This document shows positions 45,191-52,931 of a stretch of 64,000 nt of DNA, piece by piece; position 1 is the stretch's first letter; each line of letters begins with the position of its first letter. The notes under the pieces were generated by a model. The model worked only from the letters and a program-made list of their open reading frames with translations, did no database searches and was not told the origin of the DNA. Source of the stretch: an uncultured Psychroserpens sp. (GTDB lineage: Bacteria > Bacteroidota > Bacteroidia > Flavobacteriales > Flavobacteriaceae); contig NZ_CANMRL010000004.1 in the NCBI RefSeq assembly GCF_947500255.1, positions 1 through 64,000 on the forward strand, given 5' to 3'. A program made the translations under genes and the position numbers.

Positions 45191-45398
45191 TATGAGATTT
45201 GCTTTCTATGTCAGAATCTTTAACATCAATGTCATCAAACACATCATCTTCTTGTTTAGCAATTCCTAAAAATGATTTTATTTTGAACATTAAATTTTTA
45301 GAAAATAACACAACGCCTGCAACTGCTGCGACAATTGCTTGAACAATCATTGCGCCTAATCCTGGATCAAAATATAAGATATGTATTGTTTCTAACAT
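45180..45398 (-). CDS. Tiny membrane protein with YFDPGLGAMIVQ motif
   Basis: The 72-residue product has a conserved-looking YFDPGLGAMIVQ start (residues 9-20), one transmembrane helix (about 15-33), and an acidic Asp/Ser-rich tail from about residue 50. Small proteins with a Y(I/L/F)DPG(T/L)G(S/A)xxxQ start are frequent neighbours of a methyltransferase plus sulfatase-type pair (recollection, not checked). It is the first gene of the long operon, starting 27 bp after the typA terminator hairpin. It may anchor or recruit the downstream enzymes. No enzyme function is evident. Confidence 0.65.
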   Translation of the reverse strand: MLETIHILYFDPGLGAMIVQAIVAAVAGVVLFSKNLMFKIKSFLGIAKQEDDVFDDIDVKDSDIESKSHSDQ

Positions 45399-45420
45399 GA
45401 TGTAAATATAGAAAACTCAA

Positions 45421-45454
45421 AATAAAATAGGAATCTAAATTTAGATTCCTATTT
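45421..45454 (-). terminator. Rho-independent terminator of typA
   Basis: A perfect 30-bp palindrome (two 15-bp arms, centre at 45439/45440; left arm starts AAATAGGAATC) is followed on the minus strand by TTTTATT. It sits 12 bp after the typA stop codon. Confidence 0.8.
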
Positions 45455-45465
45455 ATAATGACTTA

Positions 45466-47265
45466 CTAAATGCTTTTATTACGCTTACGTTCTACTTCTT
45501 TTAAGTAGATTTTACGAAGTCTTAAGTGATTTGGTGTCACCTCAACATATTCGTCTTTTTGTATGTACTCTAAGGCTTCTTCTAGAGAAAATTTAATTGC
45601 AGGAACAATCTTGGCTTTATCATCTGCACCAGCACTACGTACGTTACTTAATTTTTTAGTTTTAGTAACGTTAACTGTCATATCATCACCACGAGAATTC
45701 TCTCCAATAACTTGACCTTCATAAATATCTTCTCCTGGATCAATAAAGAATTTACCTCTATCCTGTAATTTATCGATAGAATATGGAATGGCTTGACCAT
45801 TTTCCATAGACACTAAACTTCCATTTTGACGTTCAGGAATTCCACCTTTTAATGGTTGGTATTCTTTAAAACGGTGCGCCATAATCGCTTCTCCAGCAGT
45901 AGCTGTTAGCAACTGGTTACGCAACCCTATAATTCCTCTTGAAGGCACCATAAACTCACATACCATACGTTCACCTTTAGCCTCCATACTTAGCATTTCA
46001 CCTTTACGCATGGTCACCATTTCAATGGCTTTTCCAGATACTGTTTCAGGTAAATCGATAGTCATCTCCTCTACTGGTTCACATTTCACACCATCAATTT
46101 CTTTAATGATTACTTGTGGTTGTCCTATTTGTAGTTCATAACCCTCTCGACGCATCGTTTCGATTAGAACCGATAAATGCAATACACCACGTCCAAAAAC
46201 CATAAACTTATCTGCACTATCAGTTTCTTCAACTCGTAATGCTAAGTTCTTTTCAAGCTCTTTGGTTAAACGTTCCTTAATATGTCTTGAAGTTACATAT
46301 TTACCATCTTTCCCAAAGAAAGGAGAATCATTAATAGTAAAAAGCATACTCATTGTTGGCTCATCAATCGCAATAGTTTTAAGACCTTCTGGTGCTTCCC
46401 AATCGGCAACAGTATCACCAATTTCAAAACCTTCTAATCCAACAATAGCACAAATATCTCCGGCTTGTACTTCATCTACTTTCTTTCGTCCTAAACCTTC
46501 AAACGTATGTAATTCTTTTATTTTAGATTTCACCACACTGCCATCACGTTTCACTAATGAAATGTTTTGACCAACCTTTAATTCACCACGTGTTAAACGA
46601 CCAATCGCAATACGACCGGTAAACGAAGAGAAATCTAAAGATGTAATTAACATTTGTGTTGTCCCATCTTCGATCTTTGGCTCAGGAATATGCTCAATCA
46701 CCATATCTAAAAGCGGTTCGATATTTTCAGTTTCATTTTGCCAATCGTCACTCATCCAGTTGTTCTTAGCCGAACCATAAACTGTTGGAAAGTCTAACTG
46801 CCATTCTTCTGCGCCTAATTCAAACATTAAATCAAATACCTTTTCATGAACTTCGTCAGGCGTACAGTTCTCTTTATCAACCTTATTAATAACTACACAA
46901 GGTTTCAAACCTAAATCGATCGCTTTTTGTAACACGAAACGTGTTTGCGGCATTGGTCCTTCAAATGCATCAACTAAAAGTAATACGCCATCGGCCATAT
47001 TTAATACACGCTCTACTTCTCCTCCAAAATCGGCGTGACCAGGTGTATCAATAATATTGATTTTAGTGTCTTTGTATTTTACAGAAACATTTTTAGAGGT
47101 AATAGTAATACCTCTTTCTCTCTCAAGATCGTTGTTATCAAGAATTAAATCTCCTGTATTTTCATTTTCACGAAATAACTGACAGTGGTACATGATTTTA
47201 TCAACCAATGTTGTTTTTCCGTGATCGACGTGCGCAATAATTGCAATGTTTTTAATAGTAGCCAT
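45466..47265 (-). CDS. typA: Ribosome-binding GTPase TypA/BipA
   Basis: The 599-residue product is full length. G-domain motifs are [10 protein letters not shown] (G1), GITITS (G2), [15 protein letters not shown] (G3) and NKVDKE (G4), followed by elongation-factor-type domains II, III and V and the BipA-specific C-terminal region with [18 protein letters not shown]. TypA helps 50S ribosome assembly and adaptation to cold and stress in the cytoplasm. A textbook Bacteroidota promoter (TTG, 18 bp, TACCTTTG) precedes it and a hairpin terminator follows, so it is a single-gene unit separating the polysaccharide locus from kdsA. Confidence 0.97.
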   Translation of the reverse strand: MATIKNIAIIAHVDHGKTTLVDKIMYHCQLFRENENTGDLILDNNDLERERGITITSKNVSVKYKDTKINIIDTPGHADFGGEVERVLNMADGVLLLVDAFEGPMPQTRFVLQKAIDLGLKPCVVINKVDKENCTPDEVHEKVFDLMFELGAEEWQLDFPTVYGSAKNNWMSDDWQNETENIEPLLDMVIEHIPEPKIEDGTTQMLITSLDFSSFTGRIAIGRLTRGELKVGQNISLVKRDGSVVKSKIKELHTFEGLGRKKVDEVQAGDICAIVGLEGFEIGDTVADWEAPEGLKTIAIDEPTMSMLFTINDSPFFGKDGKYVTSRHIKERLTKELEKNLALRVEETDSADKFMVFGRGVLHLSVLIETMRREGYELQIGQPQVIIKEIDGVKCEPVEEMTIDLPETVSGKAIEMVTMRKGEMLSMEAKGERMVCEFMVPSRGIIGLRNQLLTATAGEAIMAHRFKEYQPLKGGIPERQNGSLVSMENGQAIPYSIDKLQDRGKFFIDPGEDIYEGQVIGENSRGDDMTVNVTKTKKLSNVRSAGADDKAKIVPAIKFSLEEALEYIQKDEYVEVTPNHLRLRKIYLKEVERKRNKSI

Positions 47266-47288
47266 AATAATGCCTTATTTTAAGCGTG

Positions 47289-47317
47289 CAAAGGTACGTT
47301 AAATTCCGCTTAAACAA
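47289..47317 (-). promoter_or_regulatory. Promoter of typA
   Basis: On the minus strand TTG (47315-47317) and TACCTTTG (47289-47296) are 18 bp apart, an exact fit to the Bacteroidota sigma-factor consensus. The typA start codon is 24 bp downstream. The rest of the 321-bp gap (47266-47586) shows no credible ORF, hairpin or repeat. Confidence 0.7.
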
Positions 47318-47586
47318 TCAATCTTTGCGAATAATTAAAATTCTCACTTTCTAATTGCCTTCTGAAGCAACTTCAAGGCCTTACAAACTGTATAATCGTC
47401 TGATAATTAATACAATTAAAGTTTTTATGTTGATGTGTTAAAATTTCCGAAGCTTAAGTTAATTAAATGTTATTCTCATAACAGAATATAATTTCCATAC
47501 GTATCTTTCGTTATCAAGTTGATTAATAGTAAATAGCCTCCTTACCAACCACAAATTTGGCGATTTACATCTGAATTTAATAACAG

Positions 47587-47943
47587 ATGCAAACGATTAG
47601 TAAATATTCAAAATTTGTGCCTTACCTCTACTTTTTAGCGGTAATTGCCTATTGGTTTACCGATGTAAATAGAAGTGAAGGCCTGACAGCGTATCCTATT
47701 CTCTTATTTGGAATTCCATTTTTATGGCAATTGATAAAACCTAATAAAAAACTAAATTTCACATTGGGCATCACCTTTGTGTGCTTATCTTCTTATTTGA
47801 TTCTAGCGTATCTTTCAGACATTTTTAATATAGTAAGCCTGTCGTTAGCTAAACAATTTATCGTTTATGGTGGCATATTTGTTATTGCAAACTTTGTTAT
47901 GGCGCTATGGATGATTCGAAATAGTCTCAATAGAAGCTTTTAA
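47587..47943 (+). CDS. Small membrane protein of unknown function
   Basis: The 118-residue product has four predicted transmembrane helices (about 11-27, 35-50, 57-75, 87-110) linked by short charged loops, with Lys/Asn on cytosolic turns. No family motif is recognised. It sits 49 bp before kdsA but a TATCTTTG box lies in that gap, so cotranscription is only partial. It may be a lysophospholipid-type YhhN-like membrane protein, though I cannot confirm this. The gene is well formed, with no rivals in other frames. Confidence 0.7.
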   Translation: MQTISKYSKFVPYLYFLAVIAYWFTDVNRSEGLTAYPILLFGIPFLWQLIKPNKKLNFTLGITFVCLSSYLILAYLSDIFNIVSLSLAKQFIVYGGIFVIANFVMALWMIRNSLNRSF

Positions 47944-47959
47944 TACCATTCGTGATTTG

Positions 47960-47967
47960 TATCTTTG
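47960..47967 (+). promoter_or_regulatory. TATCTTTG -7 box upstream of kdsA
   Basis: An exact TAnnTTTG match lies 25 bp upstream of the kdsA start codon, in the 49-bp gap after the small membrane gene. A good TTG box is not seen at the usual distance. Confidence 0.45.
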
Positions 47968-47992
47968 CGCTGAAATTTGAAATTTTAAGCAG

Positions 47993-48811
47993 ATGCATCT
48001 ATCAGACGTTCCAAAACTGAAACACACTAATTCTAACAACTTCTTTTTACTTTGTGGCCCTTGTGCCATTGAAGGGGAAGATATGGCTTTACGTATAGCT
48101 GAAAAGGTCATATCTATAACTGATAAATTAGATATACCATACGTTTTTAAAGGTAGTTTTAAAAAAGCCAACCGAAGTAGAATTGACAGTTTTACTGGTA
48201 TTGGAGATGAAAAAGCACTTAAAATTTTGCAAAAGGTATCCCAAACTTTTGATATCCCAACAGTAACTGATATTCACGAAGCTTCTGATGCTGATAAAGC
48301 GGCAGAATATGTTGATGTGCTTCAAATTCCGGCATTTTTAGTTCGCCAAACCGATTTGGTAGTTGCTGCTGCCAAGACTGGTAAAGTGGTTAACCTCAAA
48401 AAAGGTCAGTTCATGAGTCCTGAAGCTATGAAACATGCTGTTCAAAAAGTAAAAGACTCCGGAAGTGATAAAGCTTGGATTACAGATCGTGGTACTATGT
48501 TTGGCTACCAAGACATGATTGTTGATTTTAGAGGTATTCCAACAATGCGCGCTATTGCACCAACGGTTTTAGATGTCACCCATTCTCTGCAACAACCTAA
48601 TCAAAGTGTTGGTGTAACTGGTGGACGACCAGATATGATTGAAACTATTGCGAGAGCCGGAGTGGTCAATAATGTTGATGGTTTATTTATAGAGACTCAT
48701 TTCGATCCAGCAAATGCTAAAAGTGATGGTGCCAATATGCTACATTTGGATAATCTTGAGCCATTATTGACCAACCTAGTTGCTATTAGAAAAACGGTGA
48801 ATAGTTTATAA
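47993..48811 (+). CDS. kdsA: 3-deoxy-8-phosphooctulonate (KDO-8-P) synthase
   Basis: The 272-residue product shows the KdsA sequence almost throughout: LCGPCAIEGEDMAL, FKGSFKKANRSRIDSFTG, TVTDIHEASDADKAAEYVD, LQIPAFLVRQTDLV and VNLKKGQFMSPEAM. The enzyme condenses phosphoenolpyruvate with arabinose-5-phosphate to KDO-8-phosphate, a precursor of the LPS inner core. Its presence supports a Gram-negative LPS-bearing host. It is 3 bp upstream of a GNAT gene and probably cotranscribed with it. KDO production connects functionally with the polysaccharide locus but is not part of it. Confidence 0.97.
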   Translation: MHLSDVPKLKHTNSNNFFLLCGPCAIEGEDMALRIAEKVISITDKLDIPYVFKGSFKKANRSRIDSFTGIGDEKALKILQKVSQTFDIPTVTDIHEASDADKAAEYVDVLQIPAFLVRQTDLVVAAAKTGKVVNLKKGQFMSPEAMKHAVQKVKDSGSDKAWITDRGTMFGYQDMIVDFRGIPTMRAIAPTVLDVTHSLQQPNQSVGVTGGRPDMIETIARAGVVNNVDGLFIETHFDPANAKSDGANMLHLDNLEPLLTNLVAIRKTVNSL

Positions 48812-48814
48812 ATC

Positions 48815-49288
48815 ATGGTAGAAGACATAGAAATTAGGGAAGCTACGCTGGATGATATTCCAGAAATCACATCGATTTTTAGAGATACCGTTAGAACTGT
48901 TAACAGTAGAGATTACAACGAAAAGCAAATTGAAGTCTGGGCTTCTGGAGCTGACGATATTGAGAAATGGGAAGAACGCATTAAGAAGTTTTACTTTTTA
49001 GTTGCAGAAATAGGAACTAACATTGTGGGTTTCTCCTACCTAAGTAAAGGTTATTATTTAGACGGTTTATTTGTTCATAAAGATTTCCAGAGACGAACCA
49101 TAGCCTCAAAGCTATTGCGAATTATGGAATCAAGAGTGTCTATAAATGGTTTTGATACCATCAAATCTGATGTGAGTATTACTGCGCTCGATTTTTTTGA
49201 TTCCCATTTTTATGAGGTCGAAAAAAAACAGAAAAAATCACATAAAGGGCAGGTTTTTGAAAACTATATCGTGTATAAAGATCTATAG
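48815..49288 (+). CDS. GNAT-family N-acetyltransferase
   Basis: The 157-residue product has the GNAT layout: IEIREATLDDIPEIT at the N-terminus, a central beta-strand pair with LVAEIGTNIVGFSYL, the acetyl-CoA segment LFVHKDFQRRTIASKLLR, and a C-terminal strand region. The acetyl-CoA loop reads QRRTIAS rather than the usual QRxGIGS, losing a Gly. It may still bind the cofactor, as such variations occur. The substrate is unknown. The gene directly follows kdsA and converges on the DUF1801 gene with 3 bp between stop codons. Confidence 0.8.
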   Translation: MVEDIEIREATLDDIPEITSIFRDTVRTVNSRDYNEKQIEVWASGADDIEKWEERIKKFYFLVAEIGTNIVGFSYLSKGYYLDGLFVHKDFQRRTIASKLLRIMESRVSINGFDTIKSDVSITALDFFDSHFYEVEKKQKKSHKGQVFENYIVYKDL

Positions 49289-49291
49289 GTT

Positions 49292-49651
49292 TTATTTCAA
49301 AAACGATTTGTTCTTATGCTTTTCAACTTCTTTAAGAATATTAATGAACAGTTCATCATTAATATCTTGTAACGCTTTATAACGCATAGACTTAACAACT
49401 TTGCGTTTTTCAGAAACCATAAATTCGGTATACTTTGTGAGATGTGCCGAATGCCAAAATCCAACATCAACATAATCCTTACTCTGATTGAGATAGCAAA
49501 TAGGTCGAGAATCTACATAATAGCAAGGGATTCGCCACTTATACTTCATTTCGGCATTTGGAAAGGTATGCTCAATGAGTATCTGCAAGTGCAATAATAT
49601 AGACTTATAAGGTTCAGGCTGTTTTAATATGTAGGCTTCAGCTGGGTTCAC
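49292..49651 (-). CDS. DUF1801-family protein
   Basis: The 119-residue product matches the DUF1801 pattern: YKSILLHLQILIEHTFPNAEMKYKW near the start, RIPCYYVDSRPICYLNQ, and VDVGFWHSAHL, with the conserved Trp residues. The family has a small alpha/beta fold; its function is not established. The gene lies 5 bp downstream of the small membrane gene on the same strand and may be cotranscribed. No signal peptide is present. Confidence 0.8.
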   Translation of the reverse strand: MNPAEAYILKQPEPYKSILLHLQILIEHTFPNAEMKYKWRIPCYYVDSRPICYLNQSKDYVDVGFWHSAHLTKYTEFMVSEKRKVVKSMRYKALQDINDELFINILKEVEKHKNKSFLK

Positions 49652-49656
49652 TCAAT

Positions 49657-50010
49657 TTAGAAAATTCTTATAATACCAATCACTAGCAGTGCTATACCAA
49701 TAATAGCTTTAAATGGCATTAATTTATCGGACAATTTTTTTAGACCATCACCTAAAGCAGGCACTTTACCAATAGAATGCGCTAAGAGCAGGATTCCACC
49801 TAAAATACTTACAACATTATACAAAGTTCCATTCCAAAATTTCAGTATCGCCAGTACAATAAGTGCACCTCCAATAACTGTTTGAAATGGTGCTAACACA
49901 CCTGCAATTTTATTAAAGAAATTGCTCTCACCATCCCATTTATCTAAGGTTGCTAAACCTAATAGTACACCTCCAGAAATATTTGCAATAGTTAATAGTA
50001 GTCCAATCAT
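49657..50010 (-). CDS. Small four-helix membrane protein
   Basis: The 117-residue product has four hydrophobic segments (about 1-20, 38-58, 66-82, 98-117) and Gly-rich turns such as GGVLLGLATLDKWDGESNF, and a duplicated look: the first and last thirds both have a helix followed by 'LxPF(Q/K)(T/A)(V/I)IG'. It may contain an internal two-fold repeat. No family is recognised. It is divergent from the transglutaminase-like gene across a 52-bp gap. Confidence 0.65.
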   Translation of the reverse strand: MIGLLLTIANISGGVLLGLATLDKWDGESNFFNKIAGVLAPFQTVIGGALIVLAILKFWNGTLYNVVSILGGILLLAHSIGKVPALGDGLKKLSDKLMPFKAIIGIALLVIGIIRIF

Positions 50011-50062
50011 GATCTTAAAGTATTTATTGTTATCCTATAAATATAATTATTATCTTTAGTTT

Positions 50063-51037
50063 ATGAGATACATTTTTTTAACATTATCACTGTTTCTAGT
50101 AAATACTGTCTTTTCACAAAACTATGAATGGATAGATAATAAAGTAAAAAAATACCCAAACTTTAGTAATATAGAAGTGCTCCTCTTAAGAGTTTCAAAC
50201 GATTTTAATACAGATGAAGAAAAAGTGAGAGCCTATTATACTTGGATCTCACATAACATAAGCTACGACCTAAATAGATACTACAGTTTTAGTCCTCCTG
50301 AAATGCAAATTACTTTTGATTCTGAGCGTCTCAATAAAAGTATTCAAAGGCAAAAAAATGAAAAATTAATACAAAAAACATTGACTAGTAAAAAGGCAAT
50401 CTGTTTAGGTTTTAGTACACTGTTTAATGAACTTTGCTTAAGATCTGGGATTGATTCACAGATTATAAAAGGCATAACCAAATTGTCTACAAACGAAATT
50501 AACTCTACACGAAACATAAAAAATCATGCTTGGAACGCTGTTAAAATTAATGACAAATGGCAACTAGTGGATGTGACCTGGTCTAATGGTTATGAAAATA
50601 TGAATACAAGATCATGGACTAAGCGATTTAACGATTTTTACTTTTTTACAAATCCAAATGAGTTTTTAAATTCTCATCTACCCGAAAATCCGGTGTTACA
50701 GTTTGTAACACACCCTATAAACATCAAATCATTTTTTGAAACCCCTATTTTTTATTCTAAATATTTCGAAAGTGGCGTGAGGGTTGCCAATAATCAAAAA
50801 GGACTTATAGAATTAAAAGAAAAGAACAATACCATTAGAATTGTTTTTAAAGAAAAAGCAAATACTTCAAAAATCTATTATAAGTTTAAAAACAAAAAGC
50901 ATTCAAAAGAACTCAACCTCATAAAAAAAGACAATAATCTCTACGTTGCTTCATTAAAGTATCGATCAAATACTTCAAATATATTGAGTCTGTATTATGA
51001 AAATGAAAAGATTTTAGATTTTAAAATTGAAAAATAA
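50063..51037 (+). CDS. Secreted transglutaminase-like protein
   Basis: The 324-residue product has a signal peptide (ends VFSQ near residue 19) and a transglutaminase-like core: EEKVRAYYTWISHNISYD, SKKAICLGFSTLFNELC with the candidate nucleophile Cys in AICLGFS, NHAWNAVKI with the catalytic His, and LVDVTWSNG with the Asp. These are the three residues of the papain-like triad. The C-terminal about 90 residues are beta-rich. The protein would act in the periplasm or outside as a protease, transamidase or inactive adaptor. It is transcribed alone. Confidence 0.85.
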   Translation: MRYIFLTLSLFLVNTVFSQNYEWIDNKVKKYPNFSNIEVLLLRVSNDFNTDEEKVRAYYTWISHNISYDLNRYYSFSPPEMQITFDSERLNKSIQRQKNEKLIQKTLTSKKAICLGFSTLFNELCLRSGIDSQIIKGITKLSTNEINSTRNIKNHAWNAVKINDKWQLVDVTWSNGYENMNTRSWTKRFNDFYFFTNPNEFLNSHLPENPVLQFVTHPINIKSFFETPIFYSKYFESGVRVANNQKGLIELKEKNNTIRIVFKEKANTSKIYYKFKNKKHSKELNLIKKDNNLYVASLKYRSNTSNILSLYYENEKILDFKIEK

Positions 51038-51061
51038 TTGTTTGTTTCATTTTTATTTTTT

Positions 51062-51080
51062 TACTTTGTATTTCAAAGTA
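51062..51080. promoter_or_regulatory. Palindromic operator, copy 1
   Basis: The 19-bp inverted repeat TACTTTG-TATTT-CAAAGTA ends 7 bp before the membrane-protein gene at 51088. The same palindrome recurs before two further genes in the next 2 kb, which supports a shared regulator-binding site. Confidence 0.7.
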
Positions 51081-51087
51081 CTTTAAT

Positions 51088-51717
51088 ATGGAATCAAAAA
51101 ACTATCTTCAGGATATAAGTGATATCAAAAACATGATGAGTAAATCGTCTCGTTTTTTATCCATTAGTGGCCTATCTGGTATCTTAGCAGGAATCTATGC
51201 TTTAATTGGAGCCTATATAGGGTATCGCATTATCTATTCTGATAATTTGGTTACTATAGATGGCTACAACACTTTGATCATTACAAAACAAGGTACAAAT
51301 CAAATTTTTTTAATTGCCATATCCGTTGTAGTTATGTCTATACTTACTGGTATTGTTTTAAGCTATGCAAAAGCAAAAAAGCAAAATGAAAGCATGTGGG
51401 ATTCTACATCAAAGCGTCTCATTATTAATTTCATGATTCCTCTGGTTACTGGTGGGATTTTCATTATGCTTTTATTAGAAAAAAACGTGTATGCTCTAGT
51501 GGCACCGCTTACAATGATCTTTTATGGTTTGGCCTGTGTGAATGCTAGCAAATATACTTTAGGTTATATCAGATATTTGGGAATTACTATGATTGTTCTT
51601 GGTTTAATCTCAACGTATTTTTTAGGCTACGGATTATTTTTTTGGGCCTTTGGCTTTGGTGTTTGTCATATTTTCTATGGAACAATTATGCATTTTAAAT
51701 ACGACAGAACAACATAA
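51088..51717 (+). CDS. Six-helix membrane protein next to a wHTH regulator
   Basis: The 209-residue product has a short cytosolic start with a helical segment (YLQDISDIKNMMSKSSRFLS) and about six transmembrane helices. No family signature is clear to me, though membrane proteins of this look often precede a small wHTH gene in Bacteroidota (recollection). It carries the first of three copies of the 19-bp palindrome just ahead of its start. The wHTH regulator gene follows 45 bp after its stop, so the two form a regulator plus membrane-protein pair. Function is unknown. Confidence 0.65.
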   Translation: MESKNYLQDISDIKNMMSKSSRFLSISGLSGILAGIYALIGAYIGYRIIYSDNLVTIDGYNTLIITKQGTNQIFLIAISVVVMSILTGIVLSYAKAKKQNESMWDSTSKRLIINFMIPLVTGGIFIMLLLEKNVYALVAPLTMIFYGLACVNASKYTLGYIRYLGITMIVLGLISTYFLGYGLFFWAFGFGVCHIFYGTIMHFKYDRTT

Positions 51718-51730
51718 GTTAGCCATTTCA

Positions 51731-51740
51731 TAACTTTGAA
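51731..51740 (+). promoter_or_regulatory. TAACTTTG -7 box and operator half-site before the wHTH gene
   Basis: TAACTTTGAA is an exact TAnnTTTG match and contains one arm of the palindromic operator (ACTTTGAA). It lies 22 bp before the GTG start of the regulator, suggesting that the regulator may act on its own promoter. Confidence 0.45.
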
Positions 51741-51762
51741 CCATTAATCTGAAACCATAAGC

Positions 51763-52056
51763 GTGAGCATTATCAATAACATAAACAAAGCCTTTGACCA
51801 TCGTATTAGATTGGGCATCATGTCAGTTTTAATGGTAAATGAATATGCCGATTTCAACATGTTAAAAGAACTATTAGGAGCAACCGATGGTAATCTAGCA
51901 AGCCATACCAAAGCATTAGAAAATGCAGAATATATTAAAGTAGAAAAACAATTTATTGGACGAAAACCAAACACACGCTACTCTACTACCAAATTAGGTA
52001 GAGCAGAATTTAAAAAACACATAGAAGCACTTGAAAAACTAATTAATAAACAATAA
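51763..52056 (+). CDS. Small winged-helix transcriptional regulator
   Basis: The 97-residue product is a one-domain winged-helix protein: INKAFDHRIRLGIMSVLM (first helix), a recognition region in MLKELLGATDGNLASHTKALE, and a wing in YIKVEKQFIGRKPNTRYSTT. Members of this family (HTH_34-like, related to MarR/ArsR) bind DNA as dimers, in agreement with palindromic targets. The start is GTG at 51763; the conserved IINNINKAFDHR follows. It sits between the first two operator copies and is the obvious candidate to bind them. No ligand-binding cysteines or His cluster is seen. Confidence 0.85.
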   Translation: MSIINNINKAFDHRIRLGIMSVLMVNEYADFNMLKELLGATDGNLASHTKALENAEYIKVEKQFIGRKPNTRYSTTKLGRAEFKKHIEALEKLINKQ

Positions 52057-52071
52057 AAAAATTTATATATC

Positions 52072-52090
52072 TACTTTGAATTTCAAAGTA
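52072..52090. promoter_or_regulatory. Palindromic operator, copy 2
   Basis: TACTTTG-AATTT-CAAAGTA, extended by flanking C/G to 21 bp (52071-52091), lies 17 bp upstream of the MpaB-like gene. It is the best of the three copies. Confidence 0.75.
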
Positions 52091-52107
52091 GAAAATAACT
52101 AAATTCA

Positions 52108-52872
52108 ATGAAACACTTTGTAGATAAAAACTCAATAGTACGAGAAATTTGGGGAAATAGCGACACTATACTTCTCATATTTGCTGGTGCTTCAGCTGAA
52201 TTTGCGCTCAATAAAGCTGTAGATTGGCTTTATTTTACTGGTCGCTTACCTAAAGATCCTTTAGATCGCCTATTTTCGACTGTTTCTTATGCGCGTAAAA
52301 TTGTGTTCTCTGAAAAAGAATCTGCATACAAAGCCATAGAAACAATTAATAATATTCACCGTTCAGTTGAAAAAAAACGTGGTCAGTCTATTCCAGATTG
52401 GGCCTATAGAGATGTTTTATTTATGCTTATCGATTACTCGATTAGGTCTTTTGAACTATTAGAACGCCAACTCAAAACTCATGAAAGACAAGACATTTTT
52501 AATGTGTTTTTAGAAGTAGGTAAACGAATGCATATAAAAGACCTTCCTAAAGACTATGAAGCTTTTAAACATATGCGACATCACCATATCAAACATCATC
52601 TTTATAATGGAGAATTTACCAAAGACCTATACAAACAATATAGAAAACATCTTGGGTTTATGAGATATCGATTGTTACTAGAATCACAAATTCTAATTGT
52701 ACCAAAAGCTGTATGCCAATTTTTAGAACTTAGAAACGTATCGCTTATAAGTCCGTTAATTTTGGTTTACAAGCTTAGTAGGCTCATACATCTAGACCGC
52801 CTACTAAAAGCGATGATATTACCATCAAACTATAAAGAAGATATAAAATCATTAAATCATTTAAACTCATAG
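52108..52872 (+). CDS. MpaB-like oxygenase-family protein (DUF2236)
   Basis: The 254-residue product has the DUF2236/MpaB layout: a start rich in REIWGNSDTILLIFAGASAEFAL, then DRLFSTVSYARKIVFSEKE, NNIHRSVEKKR, and a helical region with PDWAYRDVLFMLIDYS, the part that in related latex-clearing proteins surrounds haem. A late RHHHIKHHLYNG could supply His ligands. The family includes haem-dependent oxygenases of rubber and mycophenolic acid pathways, but most bacterial members are unassigned. It follows an operator copy, so it is probably under the local regulator. Confidence 0.72.
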   Translation: MKHFVDKNSIVREIWGNSDTILLIFAGASAEFALNKAVDWLYFTGRLPKDPLDRLFSTVSYARKIVFSEKESAYKAIETINNIHRSVEKKRGQSIPDWAYRDVLFMLIDYSIRSFELLERQLKTHERQDIFNVFLEVGKRMHIKDLPKDYEAFKHMRHHHIKHHLYNGEFTKDLYKQYRKHLGFMRYRLLLESQILIVPKAVCQFLELRNVSLISPLILVYKLSRLIHLDRLLKAMILPSNYKEDIKSLNHLNS

Positions 52873-52896
52873 AAATCAACTATTTTTTTATTATCA

Positions 52897-52915
52897 AACT
52901 TTGAAATTCAAAGTA
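52897..52915. promoter_or_regulatory. Palindromic operator, copy 3
   Basis: AACTTTGAAATTCAAAGTA is the same palindrome with one mismatched terminal base, 16 bp ahead of the DUF4173 gene and so of the six to eight tightly packed genes after it. Confidence 0.72.
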
Positions 52916-52931
52916 CTTTAAAACATATATT

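Noticed and set aside
47266-47586. The 321-bp gap between typA and the small membrane gene as a possible RNA or small-gene site
   Set aside because: Apart from the typA promoter I could find no hairpin, repeat or plausible coding frame.
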